From: Chlamydiales bacterium
Lineage (GTDB): Bacteria; Chlamydiota; Chlamydiia; Chlamydiales; JACRBE01
DNA: 32,054 nt
Direction of reading: 5' to 3'
Assembly (NCBI GenBank): GCA_016213235.1
Contig: JACRBE010000001.1
Span: 1-32,054, forward strand
This document shows positions 15,423 through 25,383 of this stretch, in pieces (position 1 is the first letter of the stretch; the number at the start of each line of letters is the position of its first letter). Made by a program: the position numbers and the translations under genes. Under the pieces are notes generated by a model. It was given only the letters and a program-made list of their open reading frames with translations, was not told the DNA's origin and made no database searches.

Positions 15423-16080
15423 GTTGCAACTGTATGATTTTCTCTATAACTTCTTCTATACTTAATTGCGAAGTATCAATCAAGATAGCATCTTTTGGCC
15501 TGCAAAGAGGAGAGTGCGATCTTGTTGAGTCTATTGTATCCCTCTCTATAAGATCTTGTAAAATATTGTCCAATATTATTTCTTTGTGCTTCATTGGGAA
15601 TTTTTCTCTGAGCTCCTTATATCTTCTTTCTGCTCGAATGAAAATATCAGCATCCAAGTAAATTTTCAACTCTGCAAGAGGAAAGACAACACTGCCTATA
15701 TCTCTTCCCTCGCATACTACATTTTTATTAAAAGCGACCTCTCTTTGCTTTTGGACAAGAAAATGACGAACGATGGGGTTTGCAGCAATGATTGATACGA
15801 TATTAGTAATCTCTACAGTACGAATAACTTGCGAAACATCCTGTTTATTTACAATATATTTCTTGCATTTGTCTGTTGATTGCACCTCAAGATGGCAATG
15901 TTGAAGCGCCTTCTTGAGCTGGATATCATCTTCTATATCTATGTCTTGCTGCTTTAAATACCAAGCAATTGCTCGATACATCGCTCCTGTATCAATATGT
16001 TCAAAATGCAAAATATCGGCTACTTTTTTTGCAATCGTGGATTTGCCTGATCCTCCAGGGCCATCTATTGTTATTATCAT
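15403..16080 (-). CDS. cmk: Cytidylate kinase
   Basis: Phosphorylates CMP and dCMP, recycling the CMP released by phospholipid synthesis and supplying CTP for CdsA. The P-loop GPGGSGKST is at residues 7-15, followed by HIDTGAMYRAIAW, CEGRDIGSVVFP with the CMP-binding Arg-Asp, and the lid region around RDTIDSTRSHSPLCRPKDA. 225 aa is the normal length. The start codon overlaps the cdsA stop (ATGA), and the 3' end overlaps plsC by 20 bp. It corresponds to CT452. Confidence 0.95.
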   Translation of the reverse strand: MIITIDGPGGSGKSTIAKKVADILHFEHIDTGAMYRAIAWYLKQQDIDIEDDIQLKKALQHCHLEVQSTDKCKKYIVNKQDVSQVIRTVEITNIVSIIAANPIVRHFLVQKQREVAFNKNVVCEGRDIGSVVFPLAELKIYLDADIFIRAERRYKELREKFPMKHKEIILDNILQDLIERDTIDSTRSHSPLCRPKDAILIDTSQLSIEEVIEKIIQLQHEIKKK

Positions 16081-16934
16081 AAAATTTTCATTAACAAGTA
16101 TACAACGGGAGTTGTTAATAATAGCGAGTCCAGCAGATCTAACATGCCACCAATACCGGGCAGCGTATTGCTATCTTTCATATGAGCATCTCTTTTCATT
16201 AATGATTCTGTTAAATCTCCGATTTGACCGATTATGCCAATTAGGCCTCCAAACAATATAGCCTTTAAGAAATTAAAGTGAAACAGCTCTTGCGGTAGAA
16301 ACATAGATAACAAATAAAATGCGAGGCTGGTCAAGCATGCAAAAACAAGCCCCCCAATCGCCCCTTCTACCGTTTTTGCAGGACTTAATTGTGCAGCTAA
16401 TCGTTTTGTACCAAACATTTTTCCTATAAAGTATGCTCCTACATCGGTTGCCTTAGTGGTACAAATCAAATAAGCAAGCCAGATTCTTCCATCTTGCGAT
16501 GCATAAGGATACAAAATTTTTAGCATCAACCCTAAAGGAACTACAATATATAAAAAACCAAAGCAGCTACAAGCTAAATGAACAATACTATTTTCAATTT
16601 TATTAAAGTAAAATGCAAAAAGCGCTATGGCAGCAATAACTAAAACAAGCCCCGGAACAAAATAAATGCCTGTATAAAAAAGAGAGATATAAAGAAAACA
16701 AAGCCATACAACTGCTACAGTTGCAAGCATCGTCCAAGGTATATAAATGTTTTTTATTTTTAGAAGATTTGTAAACTCCCATAAACCAATGATAGCTACA
16801 AGTCCGAAAATGATCACTAGTATCATTTGAACAATAGCTAAATGAGCAAAAAAGATTAATCCTGCCACAATAAACATCAATAGTATTGCAATAGGCATAC
16901 GACTTTTTAAATCAATAAAATTAGAAAATTTCAT
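16077..16934 (-). CDS. cdsA: Phosphatidate cytidylyltransferase (CDP-diglyceride synthase)
   Basis: Polytopic inner-membrane enzyme making CDP-diacylglycerol from phosphatidate and CTP. There are about seven or eight hydrophobic segments. The signature is split between SPAKTVEGAIGG and GDLTESLMKRDAHMKD...LPGIGGMLDLLDSL at about 237-268, with the aspartates that bind magnesium. The preferred start is ATG 16934, whose A is the last base of the uppS stop codon (TGATG); a GTG one codon earlier is possible. It corresponds to CT451 and sits between uppS and cmk, all overlapping. Confidence 0.95.
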   Translation of the reverse strand: MKFSNFIDLKSRMPIAILLMFIVAGLIFFAHLAIVQMILVIIFGLVAIIGLWEFTNLLKIKNIYIPWTMLATVAVVWLCFLYISLFYTGIYFVPGLVLVIAAIALFAFYFNKIENSIVHLACSCFGFLYIVVPLGLMLKILYPYASQDGRIWLAYLICTTKATDVGAYFIGKMFGTKRLAAQLSPAKTVEGAIGGLVFACLTSLAFYLLSMFLPQELFHFNFLKAILFGGLIGIIGQIGDLTESLMKRDAHMKDSNTLPGIGGMLDLLDSLLLTTPVVYLLMKIL

Positions 16935-17680
16935 CACTTTCCTTTTCTTCTATAACGTGTTTGATAATCTAACATTGCTAGTAACAGATCGTCTTGAGTA
17001 AATTCAGGCCACAATTTATCTGTATAGTAAATCTCAGAATAAGAAATCTGCCAAAGCAAAAAATTACTAACTCTTCTTTCTCCACTTGTTCTAATAAGCA
17101 AATCAGGATCCGGTAGAGCATGCGTATCCAGATAGGAAGAGATGGTTTCCTCTGTTATTCCATCTTTCGATAACTTTCCTTCTTCTATCGCTTCTATCAT
17201 TCGAATAACGGCTCTTTTCAACTCATCTCTTGCTCCATAGTTCAGAGCAAGGACAAGTTGTATCCTCGTACAATCTTTTGTATAATCGATGCTACGATCA
17301 ATTTCATCTATTATTTCCTTAGAGAACTTCGATGTGTCTCCAATTACACTGAGCCTCACTCCATTCATCTTCATTACTTGTCGTTTTTCAACTAAATACT
17401 GTTTAAATAGCTCCATTAATGCATTTACTTCGAATATAGAACGGTTCCAGTTTTCTGTTGAAAATGAATACACTGTTAAAATGTCTATTCCAATTTCTGC
17501 CGCAGCTTCTACAATTTGTGTTAACGTATTGATGCCACGCACATGCCCATACTTTATGGGCAAAAAATGTTTTTTCGCCCATCTGCGGTTACCATCCATG
17601 ATGATCGCTACATGCCTAGGAATATTTTCCCTTTCTAAAGAAACTAATTGTTCTTCAGAAAATATTTTTGTTAGTTGCAT
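16934..17680 (-). CDS. uppS: Undecaprenyl diphosphate synthase (cis-isoprenyl transferase)
   Basis: Builds the C55 lipid carrier for cell-wall and glycan synthesis from farnesyl and isopentenyl diphosphate. The catalytic motif HVAIIMDGNRRWAKK has its Asp at residue 29. Also visible are YSFSTENW, LALNYGARDEL and DLLIRTSGERRVSNFLLWQ, the diphosphate-binding and C-terminal signature. 248 aa is typical. The ATG at 17680 is preferred to the TTG just before it; it starts 8 nt after the purA stop and has no strong ribosome-binding site, suggesting coupled translation from purA. It corresponds to CT450. Confidence 0.95.
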   Translation of the reverse strand: MQLTKIFSEEQLVSLERENIPRHVAIIMDGNRRWAKKHFLPIKYGHVRGINTLTQIVEAAAEIGIDILTVYSFSTENWNRSIFEVNALMELFKQYLVEKRQVMKMNGVRLSVIGDTSKFSKEIIDEIDRSIDYTKDCTRIQLVLALNYGARDELKRAVIRMIEAIEEGKLSKDGITEETISSYLDTHALPDPDLLIRTSGERRVSNFLLWQISYSEIYYTDKLWPEFTQDDLLLAMLDYQTRYRRKGK

Positions 17681-17688
17681 CAACTAGT

Positions 17689-18903
17689 TTAGTCCCTCTT
17701 TACCAATTCATTTCGAGAAGGCCCTATAGAAATCATCGCAACCTGCACTGACAAATAATCTTCTATAAAAGCGACATACTCTCTTGCTTCTTTTGGAAGA
17801 TCCTTTATTTGTGTTATATGAGATAAGCTCTTATTCCAACCAGATAACGTCTTATATTTAGGCTTTAATAGATCATATTCATGCCGCCCCTGATAAAATT
17901 GCACTGTTTCTCCCTCTTGTGTTTCATAACTAGTACAAACCTTGATTTCTTTCAAATTCGATAAAATATCCAATTTTGTAATGACTAGTCGATCTACCCC
18001 ATTAATAGTGGCAGCAAATTTCGCAGCAACTAAATCTAACCACCCTATTCTTCTTAGTCTTCCTGTTGTAGTACCTATTTCTCTTGAAGCATAATTGTCT
18101 GGGAAAAGCAGCAACTCTGTTTTAGATAATTCTGTTGGAAAAGGTCCATTACCCACTCGCGTTTGATATGCTTTTAACAGCCCTAGGGTGGAAGAAATTT
18201 TCGAAGGACCAATTCCTGCACCTGTGCACACTCCAGCTGCAATAGTGGAGGAAGAAGTCACATAGGGATACGTTCCAAACTGTATATCTAGCAATGATCC
18301 TTGAGCCCCTTCAAGCAACACAGATTCCCCTTTATTAATTGCTTCATTAATCAAATACTCTACAGGAGCTATGTAGCAGCTAAGCTTCTTAACCCATTTT
18401 ACGTATGCATCATATTCTTCTTCCTGATGAAAATAATTTTTAACTAGATTGACCCCTAAAAATTCCCCTATTTTTATTCCAGATCTACCTACTTTTTCTG
18501 TATAACAAGGGCCAATACCTCGTCCTGTAGTCCCTAAGGCCTTGTTCCCTAAATTTTTTTCTTGTAATTGATCTTGCCCAACGTGTCTTGGAAGAATAAC
18601 ATGTGCATAGGGCGAAACAAATAATCGATCCTTTATATTAAATCCCAGCCCCTCGATTTCTTTAAGTAGCTGCTCTGGATTAATTACAACCCCAGCACCT
18701 ATATAACATTTCATATGAGGATGTAAAATACCCGATGGGAGCAGATGAAAGCTATGTTGCTTGTTGTTAACAATAACCGTATGCCCCGCATTATGCCCTC
18801 CTTGTCCACGGATAACATGAGAATATTGATCCGCAAGAGCATCCACGATTTTTCCCTTGCCTTCATCTCCCCATTGCAGCCCAACTAAAACACATACACC
18901 CAT
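17689..18903 (-). CDS. purA: Adenylosuccinate synthetase
   Basis: GTP-dependent conversion of IMP and aspartate to adenylosuccinate, the first step to AMP. The P-loop GLQWGDEGKGK is at residues 8-18 and GHNAGHT at 36-42, which includes the catalytic histidine. TTGRGIGPCYTEK, LLEGAQGSLLDI and TTTGRLRRIGWLD are IMP- and GTP-site blocks. At 404 aa it is a little shorter than the usual ~425-430, with no motif obviously lost. It is the first gene of the purA-uppS-cdsA-cmk-plsC run and is divergent from secDF. C. trachomatis lacks this gene and takes nucleotides from the host, so its presence implies some purine interconversion here. The ATG at 18903 has only a weak GAG upstream. Confidence 0.95.
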   Translation of the reverse strand: MGVCVLVGLQWGDEGKGKIVDALADQYSHVIRGQGGHNAGHTVIVNNKQHSFHLLPSGILHPHMKCYIGAGVVINPEQLLKEIEGLGFNIKDRLFVSPYAHVILPRHVGQDQLQEKNLGNKALGTTGRGIGPCYTEKVGRSGIKIGEFLGVNLVKNYFHQEEEYDAYVKWVKKLSCYIAPVEYLINEAINKGESVLLEGAQGSLLDIQFGTYPYVTSSSTIAAGVCTGAGIGPSKISSTLGLLKAYQTRVGNGPFPTELSKTELLLFPDNYASREIGTTTGRLRRIGWLDLVAAKFAATINGVDRLVITKLDILSNLKEIKVCTSYETQEGETVQFYQGRHEYDLLKPKYKTLSGWNKSLSHITQIKDLPKEAREYVAFIEDYLSVQVAMISIGPSRNELVKRD

Positions 18904-19028
18904 TAATCACTCAAGTTTATATAATGAACCAGCCTAAGTTAGCACAAAAATAAATAATCGTCAGTATTTCTTCTAGACTAAATCGAGGATAATCAGTATC
19001 CTACTTTTGAACGAAAAAAGGGCATTCT

Positions 19029-22000
19029 ATGGAAAAGGTTAAGCGTTGGCACTCCTACCTGATTTTAGGTGTTGTTTTAATTACTTTATATAACATCTTC
19101 CCCACTATTCTCTATTACTCCAAACCATTAAGCAGTCAAATTGAAGAATCTCAAGCAAAAAAAATTGCTTATTCGGCCATGCAGCGTGTAGATAACCTGG
19201 AACAGGACGCTATAAAATGGGTAGAATCTTTTGCCTCCCTTATTCATAGCAATGTAAAAAGTGTTTCTATTAATCAAAAACAGCCACATTTAATCACTAT
19301 TAAATGCAAGTCCATTGAAGATGCTAACAAGTTTAGACAGCTACTGCCAAAAGCTGGAGCTCTTATTCCTTTTTTTCCTTCCCAATTAACGTTGGCAAAT
19401 AGCACCTATGATATTGACACAACTACAGTTATTGTATATCGCAACATTCCTATTCATTTTGCGACTCCTAATTTCGATTCTTTATTCACCTTTGGCAAAT
19501 TGTATGAAAGCGATGGTAGTATAACCAAAGATTATCGCCTTCTTATAGACGATAAACTAAAAGCTCTAGGCGTTGCTATTGGAGGCTCATCCGAAAACAC
19601 TCTGTTAGTTAAATTAATTTTAGAAAATAAGACTTTTGCCCAGTCAGAATCATTTTTATATGTCTTATCACAAAATCTATTGCATTGCTGTGATATCTTT
19701 CCAGAAAACTCGGAAGCAGCTACTAGGTATTTTAGCTCATTTACACAAGGTTTTTTTCAAAACAAGCCAGAAGCTATTCAACATCTAATTGAACGCTTTC
19801 AACAACTAAAAGATGAAGTCAAACTAGAAAAAATTACTCTAAAAAATCAAGAAACAGAGTTACAAAAAACCGGACAATATCTTTCTGCAACAGACACTCA
19901 AAAACTAGCATTACTCACACAGCGAGAAGAAAAAGTCTTTAAAACGATTCAATTGTTAAAAAACAACCAATCCAAATTCATTGCTGGAGCAAAGCCCTTT
20001 CAATATAACACCATCTCTACGATGTTCGAGCAATCAGACAAATTATTTGTTGGGAAAAATAACTTCCTTATATCCTCCTTGCTCGTTGATACTTCTAATA
20101 ATAAAATTTTTATAAAACTTCACAAAGACATTGAGCTAGCATTAGCAGATCCTGCAAAAAAAGAAAAAGTAGAGCAATTTATTTTTAATGAACTAGCAAG
20201 AGTTTCTAAAGAGATCAATGAGAAAATTAATTTTGGTAAAGATGGTTATGAACTATCTCTTACCTCGCTAGAAAACGCAAAAAGCTTTATCGCATTAAAT
20301 TTACCTGCGATTTCTGAGCAATATTCCAATCAATTAATTCAGCTTTTATCTAACTATTGGAATCCTGAATTTAAAGATTTAAATCACGATTTATATCCTA
20401 TCCTTGGATGGAATGCTTTTTATCATCAACCTGTTGAATCACAAAATTTAAGTCTTGTGGTATACACCCCTACTGCAAAAGAAACAACGCTTTCTACCGG
20501 ATTTAACGTAGGGTCTGCCTATGTAATAGCTAAAGATCTTGGCGCTATTGTTTCTAAATTCCAACAAGCAGAGCACTCCCCTCAAGCTCGTCAGTTTTTT
20601 AGAGATTTTGACAACTTAAAACAGCTACTCGTAGATCAAGGGTTTGTCTTCTATCCAGGCAATACCTTCCCCTTTGCCAAAGAATTCGAAAATGATCTTA
20701 TTTTTGAATTGAAAGACTTTTATATGCCTTTAATAAAAGCCACTAGAGAAAATTTTAAAATAGCAGGGACAAAACAATTTGCATTATTAGAGTTTTCTGA
20801 TTTAAAACAACGACTTATGATTGACAATCATATAGACACATCCATTCACGAAGATCTATTAAAATGGAAAGACGAATATCTCAGCTCAAAAGTAGATCCT
20901 ACGCTGCAATCTAAATTTGATGTGCCAGCTCCCACAACAAACACATTATGGAACAACTTTTTACTTAGTGCAAAAAAGTATTTTCGAGGTGATGAGAAAA
21001 AAGTATTACAATGGGGTCTTGATTTGTCTGGGGGTAAAACCGTACAAATCGAATTAAGGGATCAAAACAACATCAAAGTAATTAATGATCTTGATATAAG
21101 ACAAGGGATCAACGAACTCTATCAACGTGTAAATAAAATGGGAGTATCAGAAGTCGCTATCCGACAAGAAGGCTCTAATATTACATTAGACTTCCCCGGT
21201 GCCCAGGCTCTTTCTGCCAGCGAACTTGTAAAAGCCTCTTCCATGTCTTTTCATGTAGTAAATGAACAATTCTCTTTGTTTAATAAGAGCATAGCAGAAC
21301 ATGTTAATCGTTTTTTACAAGATGTATGGAGTGAAGCAGTTGTTACAAGTAAAACTTCTCAAGAAGATCTGAACCTAATTGCTTGGAATCATTTATATGG
21401 GGATGCGACCAATCCGGAAAGAATGCAACCTCGTAGCGAATCTGCAAAAATACTGTATGAATATGGGTTGCGTTTAATGCACCCCTTCTTAGATGAAATA
21501 AACTCCTCTTTTGATGATAGCGTTTCTAAAATAGCTGTATTGCGAGGAGACAGTCCTGGCAATTGGCTTGGACAAGCTCACCCTTTATTAATAGTATTTA
21601 AAAATTATGCTTTAGAAGGTTCTAGCTTAGAAAATGTTCGCTCTAATTATGATCCTTCCAAAGGCAACTTCCTTAGTTTTGAAGTAAAAAGTGGTGTTAT
21701 ATTAGGAAGTGGAGAACGTCTATTTCCTAGACAAGACCTATCTAGTTGGACCTCAAAATTTGCCAAAGACAATATCCTCGGCACTGCACATGAAAAATTT
21801 ACAAGTGGCAGAGGGTGGAGAATGGCTGTTATATTAAATGGTTTTGTTGTTTCTGCCCCCTCTCTAGAGTCTACTTTAAAAGATAGCGCTGTTATTACCG
21901 GACAATTTACCCAACGAGAAGTCCAAAAACTTGAATCGGATTTAAAAGCAGGATCATTGACATTTACTCCTTACATTCTCTCTGAGAAAAACATCAGTCC

Positions 22001-23546
22001 TGATTTAGGATTAAAAGAGCGCACACAAGGAATTGTTGCAACAATTATTGCATTAATTGCTGTGATTGCAACCATGGTAGGGTACTATCGTTTTGCCGGC
22101 ATTATTGCATCCATTGCAGTCTTATTTAATTTATTAATTACATGGGCGGCACTGCAAGCATTTGGATCTACCCTTACCCTCTCTGGCATCGCTGGTGTTA
22201 TCCTCGCTGTAGGAATGGCCGTGGATGCAAACGTTCTTGTTTTTGAACGCATTAGAGAAGAGTTATCAAGAGGAGTAAAACTAGCCCCTGCTATTACTGC
22301 AGGTTATAGAAAAGCATTCAGTGCTATTTTTGACTCTAATATTACCACTATTATTGCAGCTTTTATTCTTCTTTGCTTTGATGCAGGGCCTGTAAAAGGA
22401 CTTGCTCTTACCTTGATTATAGGTATTTCATCATCTATGTTTACAGCCTTGTTCATGACCAAATTTGTTTTTGATAAGTGGCTAGAAAAGACAACCTCTT
22501 CTCATTTAAACATGATGCATCTGATTAATCCAACAAACATTCCATTTTTAAAATATATTAAGCTCTTTGCTTTTTGTTCTATTATTATCGCTATAGCGGG
22601 TAGCTTTTCCATCTATTCACACAGAAACAGTATTGTAGGAATGGATTTTTCTGGTGGCAATGCAACCACAATGGAACTTCATCAACAAGGCAAAGAACCT
22701 TTAAGACAAAAAGTAGAACAAGCGCTTATTGCATCTCATGCTAATCCACAATATTTTCAAGTACGAGAAATTAGCGGTACAAACCAGGTTCGTATTTTCC
22801 TAAGTAAAAACATGGAAGATAAGAATCAACCTTTCTATCAACTTCCTAAAGAAGCTACGACAGATGTTTCTTCTTTCCGATTTGAGAAAAATCCACGTCT
22901 CCAATGGATCGTACAAGCCATGCAGCAATCAGGACTAGATCTGACAGAAAAGTCAAAAGAATCACTTGATCAGTCTTGGACAAGTATCAGTGGTCAAATG
23001 TCCGATGCAATGAGAAATAACGCTCTAATGGGCCTTGGTATCGCTCTTTTATGTATTTTGATTTATATTACATTTAGATTTGAATTTAAATATGCAATAT
23101 CAGCAACGCTTGGACTTGCTTTTGATGTGGTCATTACATTAAGTATATTAGGTATATTGCATGCCTTAAGTATCCCTGTGCAAATTGATATGAATACAAT
23201 AGCAGCCTTAATGACTATCGTTGGATACTCATTAAACGATACTATTATTGTATTTGATCGGATTCGAGAAGATGCAAAAAATATGAAACGATATTCCTTC
23301 TCGGAAATAGTAAACTATGCATTAAACGTTACATTAAGTCGTACGTTCATGACTTCATTTACCACACTGATTGTACTACTTGTATTAGTTGCTTTTGGAG
23401 GATCTACTATTTTTGGATTCTCTTTAATGATGGCAATTGGTGTTGTAATAGGAACGTTATCTACCTTGTTTGTTTCTTCTGGGCTATTACTCTTTTTTGA
23501 ACACCAAGAACAAAAAAGAGCTATTTCAGCAACAAATAATGTATAA
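19029..23546 (+). CDS. secDF: Fused protein-export subunit SecDF with a large extracytoplasmic insertion
   Basis: Proton-driven auxiliary component of the Sec translocase that pulls preproteins across the inner membrane. SecD and SecF are fused in one 1505-aa chain. The first membrane helix is at ~8-28. The SecD signature GLDLSGG lies at ~662, and the SecD membrane domain with GMAVDANVLVFERIREE is near 1061. SecF begins around 1180 with VGMDFSGGN at ~1202, and its GYSLNDTIIVFDRIRE is near 1398. In most SecDs the DLxGG motif follows the first helix within about 20 residues. Here ~630 extra residues intervene, including a probable coiled coil at ~250-315. Chlamydial SecDF (CT448) is similarly long. 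AAGGG lies 8 nt before the ATG. Confidence 0.95.
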   Translation: MEKVKRWHSYLILGVVLITLYNIFPTILYYSKPLSSQIEESQAKKIAYSAMQRVDNLEQDAIKWVESFASLIHSNVKSVSINQKQPHLITIKCKSIEDANKFRQLLPKAGALIPFFPSQLTLANSTYDIDTTTVIVYRNIPIHFATPNFDSLFTFGKLYESDGSITKDYRLLIDDKLKALGVAIGGSSENTLLVKLILENKTFAQSESFLYVLSQNLLHCCDIFPENSEAATRYFSSFTQGFFQNKPEAIQHLIERFQQLKDEVKLEKITLKNQETELQKTGQYLSATDTQKLALLTQREEKVFKTIQLLKNNQSKFIAGAKPFQYNTISTMFEQSDKLFVGKNNFLISSLLVDTSNNKIFIKLHKDIELALADPAKKEKVEQFIFNELARVSKEINEKINFGKDGYELSLTSLENAKSFIALNLPAISEQYSNQLIQLLSNYWNPEFKDLNHDLYPILGWNAFYHQPVESQNLSLVVYTPTAKETTLSTGFNVGSAYVIAKDLGAIVSKFQQAEHSPQARQFFRDFDNLKQLLVDQGFVFYPGNTFPFAKEFENDLIFELKDFYMPLIKATRENFKIAGTKQFALLEFSDLKQRLMIDNHIDTSIHEDLLKWKDEYLSSKVDPTLQSKFDVPAPTTNTLWNNFLLSAKKYFRGDEKKVLQWGLDLSGGKTVQIELRDQNNIKVINDLDIRQGINELYQRVNKMGVSEVAIRQEGSNITLDFPGAQALSASELVKASSMSFHVVNEQFSLFNKSIAEHVNRFLQDVWSEAVVTSKTSQEDLNLIAWNHLYGDATNPERMQPRSESAKILYEYGLRLMHPFLDEINSSFDDSVSKIAVLRGDSPGNWLGQAHPLLIVFKNYALEGSSLENVRSNYDPSKGNFLSFEVKSGVILGSGERLFPRQDLSSWTSKFAKDNILGTAHEKFTSGRGWRMAVILNGFVVSAPSLESTLKDSAVITGQFTQREVQKLESDLKAGSLTFTPYILSEKNISPDLGLKERTQGIVATIIALIAVIATMVGYYRFAGIIASIAVLFNLLITWAALQAFGSTLTLSGIAGVILAVGMAVDANVLVFERIREELSRGVKLAPAITAGYRKAFSAIFDSNITTIIAAFILLCFDAGPVKGLALTLIIGISSSMFTALFMTKFVFDKWLEKTTSSHLNMMHLINPTNIPFLKYIKLFAFCSIIIAIAGSFSIYSHRNSIVGMDFSGGNATTMELHQQGKEPLRQKVEQALIASHANPQYFQVREISGTNQVRIFLSKNMEDKNQPFYQLPKEATTDVSSFRFEKNPRLQWIVQAMQQSGLDLTEKSKESLDQSWTSISGQMSDAMRNNALMGLGIALLCILIYITFRFEFKYAISATLGLAFDVVITLSILGILHALSIPVQIDMNTIAALMTIVGYSLNDTIIVFDRIREDAKNMKRYSFSEIVNYALNVTLSRTFMTSFTTLIVLLVLVAFGGSTIFGFSLMMAIGVVIGTLSTLFVSSGLLLFFEHQEQKRAISATNNV

Positions 23547-23587
23547 TGATGTATGCAAACTAATATTTAAAACGATAAAGAAAAACA

Positions 23588-25324
23588 ATGTCATCTACCT
23601 ATGAACCCATTTGGATTCCTCCAAAAGAAGATCCTCGGCTATGCGATCATTTTGTAAAAGAATTCAATATACATCCTGTAACAGCACAGGTCTTAGTATC
23701 AAGAGGCTTCACTTCTAGTGAACAGCTCCATTCTTTTCTTTATTCTAAATTGCCTAACCTGCCTAGCCCAGATTTGTTTCCTGAAATCGATAAGGCAACA
23801 AGACGTATTTATAAAGCATACGAAAATAATGAAAAAATCCTTGTGTATGGCGATAATGATGTAGACGGTATGACCGGTACTGCTTTAATGACTGATTTTT
23901 TGCAGAGCCTTGGGATGGATGTCTTCTTTTATATTCCTAACAGAATTAGTTTAAGAAACAGCCCCATTGAAGATGCTATTCATTTTGCGGTTAGCAATCA
24001 CTGCTCTTTAATTATTACCGTAGATTGTGGCATTACCTCTATCGATGATATCCAAGCTTTTCATGATAATAAAATTGATGTTATTATTACAGATCATCAT
24101 GAACCTACAGATAAGTTACCACATTGTATTGCTACTTTAAACCCAAAGCTGGTTGATTCTACTTACCCTAATCGTAATTTAACGGGCGTAGGTGTTGCAT
24201 TTAAGCTCGCTCATGCATATACAAACCTCTTAACATCTAAAGGGGAAATCAAGGGTAATTTTATTGATTTAAAACAATACTTGGATCTCGTTGCTTTAGG
24301 TACCATTGCAGATATGGGCGCTTTAGTTGGTGAAAATCGTATTTTAGTACGTTATGGTCTCAATCAGTTATTAAAGACCACCCGTATTGGACTTGTAAAA
24401 TTAATTAAAGTATGTGGCTTAAAACCTCACGAACTTACTACCATGGATATTGCCTCAAAAATAGCACCAAGGCTCAATAGCTTGGGTAGAATTGCTGATC
24501 CAATTAAAGGGGTGGAACTGTTACTTATCCGAGATGCAACGGCCGCAGAACAACTTGCAAAAGAACTCGATTTAAGAAATCTAGAGCGACAACAAATTGA
24601 AAAAAAAGATTCCGATGACATCGAACTGCACTTAGAAACTCATCCTGAACTATTCAATGAAAAAGCAATTATCCTTCACTCTGAGAACTGGCATCCTGGG
24701 ATTATTCCTATTATTACTGCTAGAATAGCAAAACAATATAATAGACCTACTGTTATCATTGCTCTAGAAAATGATATAGGTAAGGGATCTATTCGCACCA
24801 TTGCAGAATTCCCCGTTTTACCTGTTCTAAAAGAATGCGCTGACTTACTTCTTAATTATGGTGGTCATGACTATGCTGCTGGCTTATCCATAAAAAAAGA
24901 AAATATCCCACAGTTCAAGCAGCGATTTATTCAGATTGCAAATGCAACATTAAAAGACCAAGATATTTTTCCAAAATTGCAAATAGATGCACTGGCTGGT
25001 TTTAAAGATTTAACATTTGAATTTTTAGAATCGATGAACCTCTTAGAACCATACGGTAACGAAAATCCTCCTCCTGTATTACAATGTGAAGTAAAACAAG
25101 TGTGGCCACCTAAAACAGTGGGAAAAACACATTTGAAATTGTTCTTAGAAGAAAAAGATCGTTTTTTGGAAGGTATTGGATTTGGACTTGCTCATCGCAA
25201 ATCATCATTAGTTAAAAAGAATCTGAAATTATTAATAGCATTTACACCACATATTAATAACTATTTAAATAAATCAAGTATCCAGCTGCAAATCAAAGAT
25301 TTCAAAATCATTGACGAAGATTAA
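23588..25324 (+). CDS. recJ: Single-stranded-DNA-specific 5'-3' exonuclease RecJ
   Basis: DHH-family nuclease used in recombination and mismatch repair. Motif I is YGDNDVDGMTG at ~87-97, where Asn replaces the more usual Tyr of DYDVDG but both aspartates are kept. VDCGITS and the DHH motif ITDHHEP at ~166-172 follow. The DHHA1 region contains YGGHDYAAGLSI at ~423, and an OB-like C-terminal domain completes the protein. 578 aa is normal. It lies 41 nt after secDF on the same strand (CT448-CT447 order) and converges on euo. Confidence 0.95.
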   Translation: MSSTYEPIWIPPKEDPRLCDHFVKEFNIHPVTAQVLVSRGFTSSEQLHSFLYSKLPNLPSPDLFPEIDKATRRIYKAYENNEKILVYGDNDVDGMTGTALMTDFLQSLGMDVFFYIPNRISLRNSPIEDAIHFAVSNHCSLIITVDCGITSIDDIQAFHDNKIDVIITDHHEPTDKLPHCIATLNPKLVDSTYPNRNLTGVGVAFKLAHAYTNLLTSKGEIKGNFIDLKQYLDLVALGTIADMGALVGENRILVRYGLNQLLKTTRIGLVKLIKVCGLKPHELTTMDIASKIAPRLNSLGRIADPIKGVELLLIRDATAAEQLAKELDLRNLERQQIEKKDSDDIELHLETHPELFNEKAIILHSENWHPGIIPIITARIAKQYNRPTVIIALENDIGKGSIRTIAEFPVLPVLKECADLLLNYGGHDYAAGLSIKKENIPQFKQRFIQIANATLKDQDIFPKLQIDALAGFKDLTFEFLESMNLLEPYGNENPPPVLQCEVKQVWPPKTVGKTHLKLFLEEKDRFLEGIGFGLAHRKSSLVKKNLKLLIAFTPHINNYLNKSSIQLQIKDFKIIDED

Positions 25325-25329
25325 AAAAA

Positions 25330-25373
25330 CTAAGGGCCAACACAATTACCACTGTCGTAGATGCGAGCCCTAG
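25330..25373. terminator. Possible bidirectional terminator between recJ and euo
   Basis: CTAAGGGC at 25330-25337 and GCCCTAG at 25367-25373 can pair with one bulged A around a 29-nt loop, in the 59-bp gap between convergent genes. T-rich sequence flanks both sides. The long loop makes this a weak call. Confidence 0.35.
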
Positions 25374-25383
25374 CTCTTTATTA

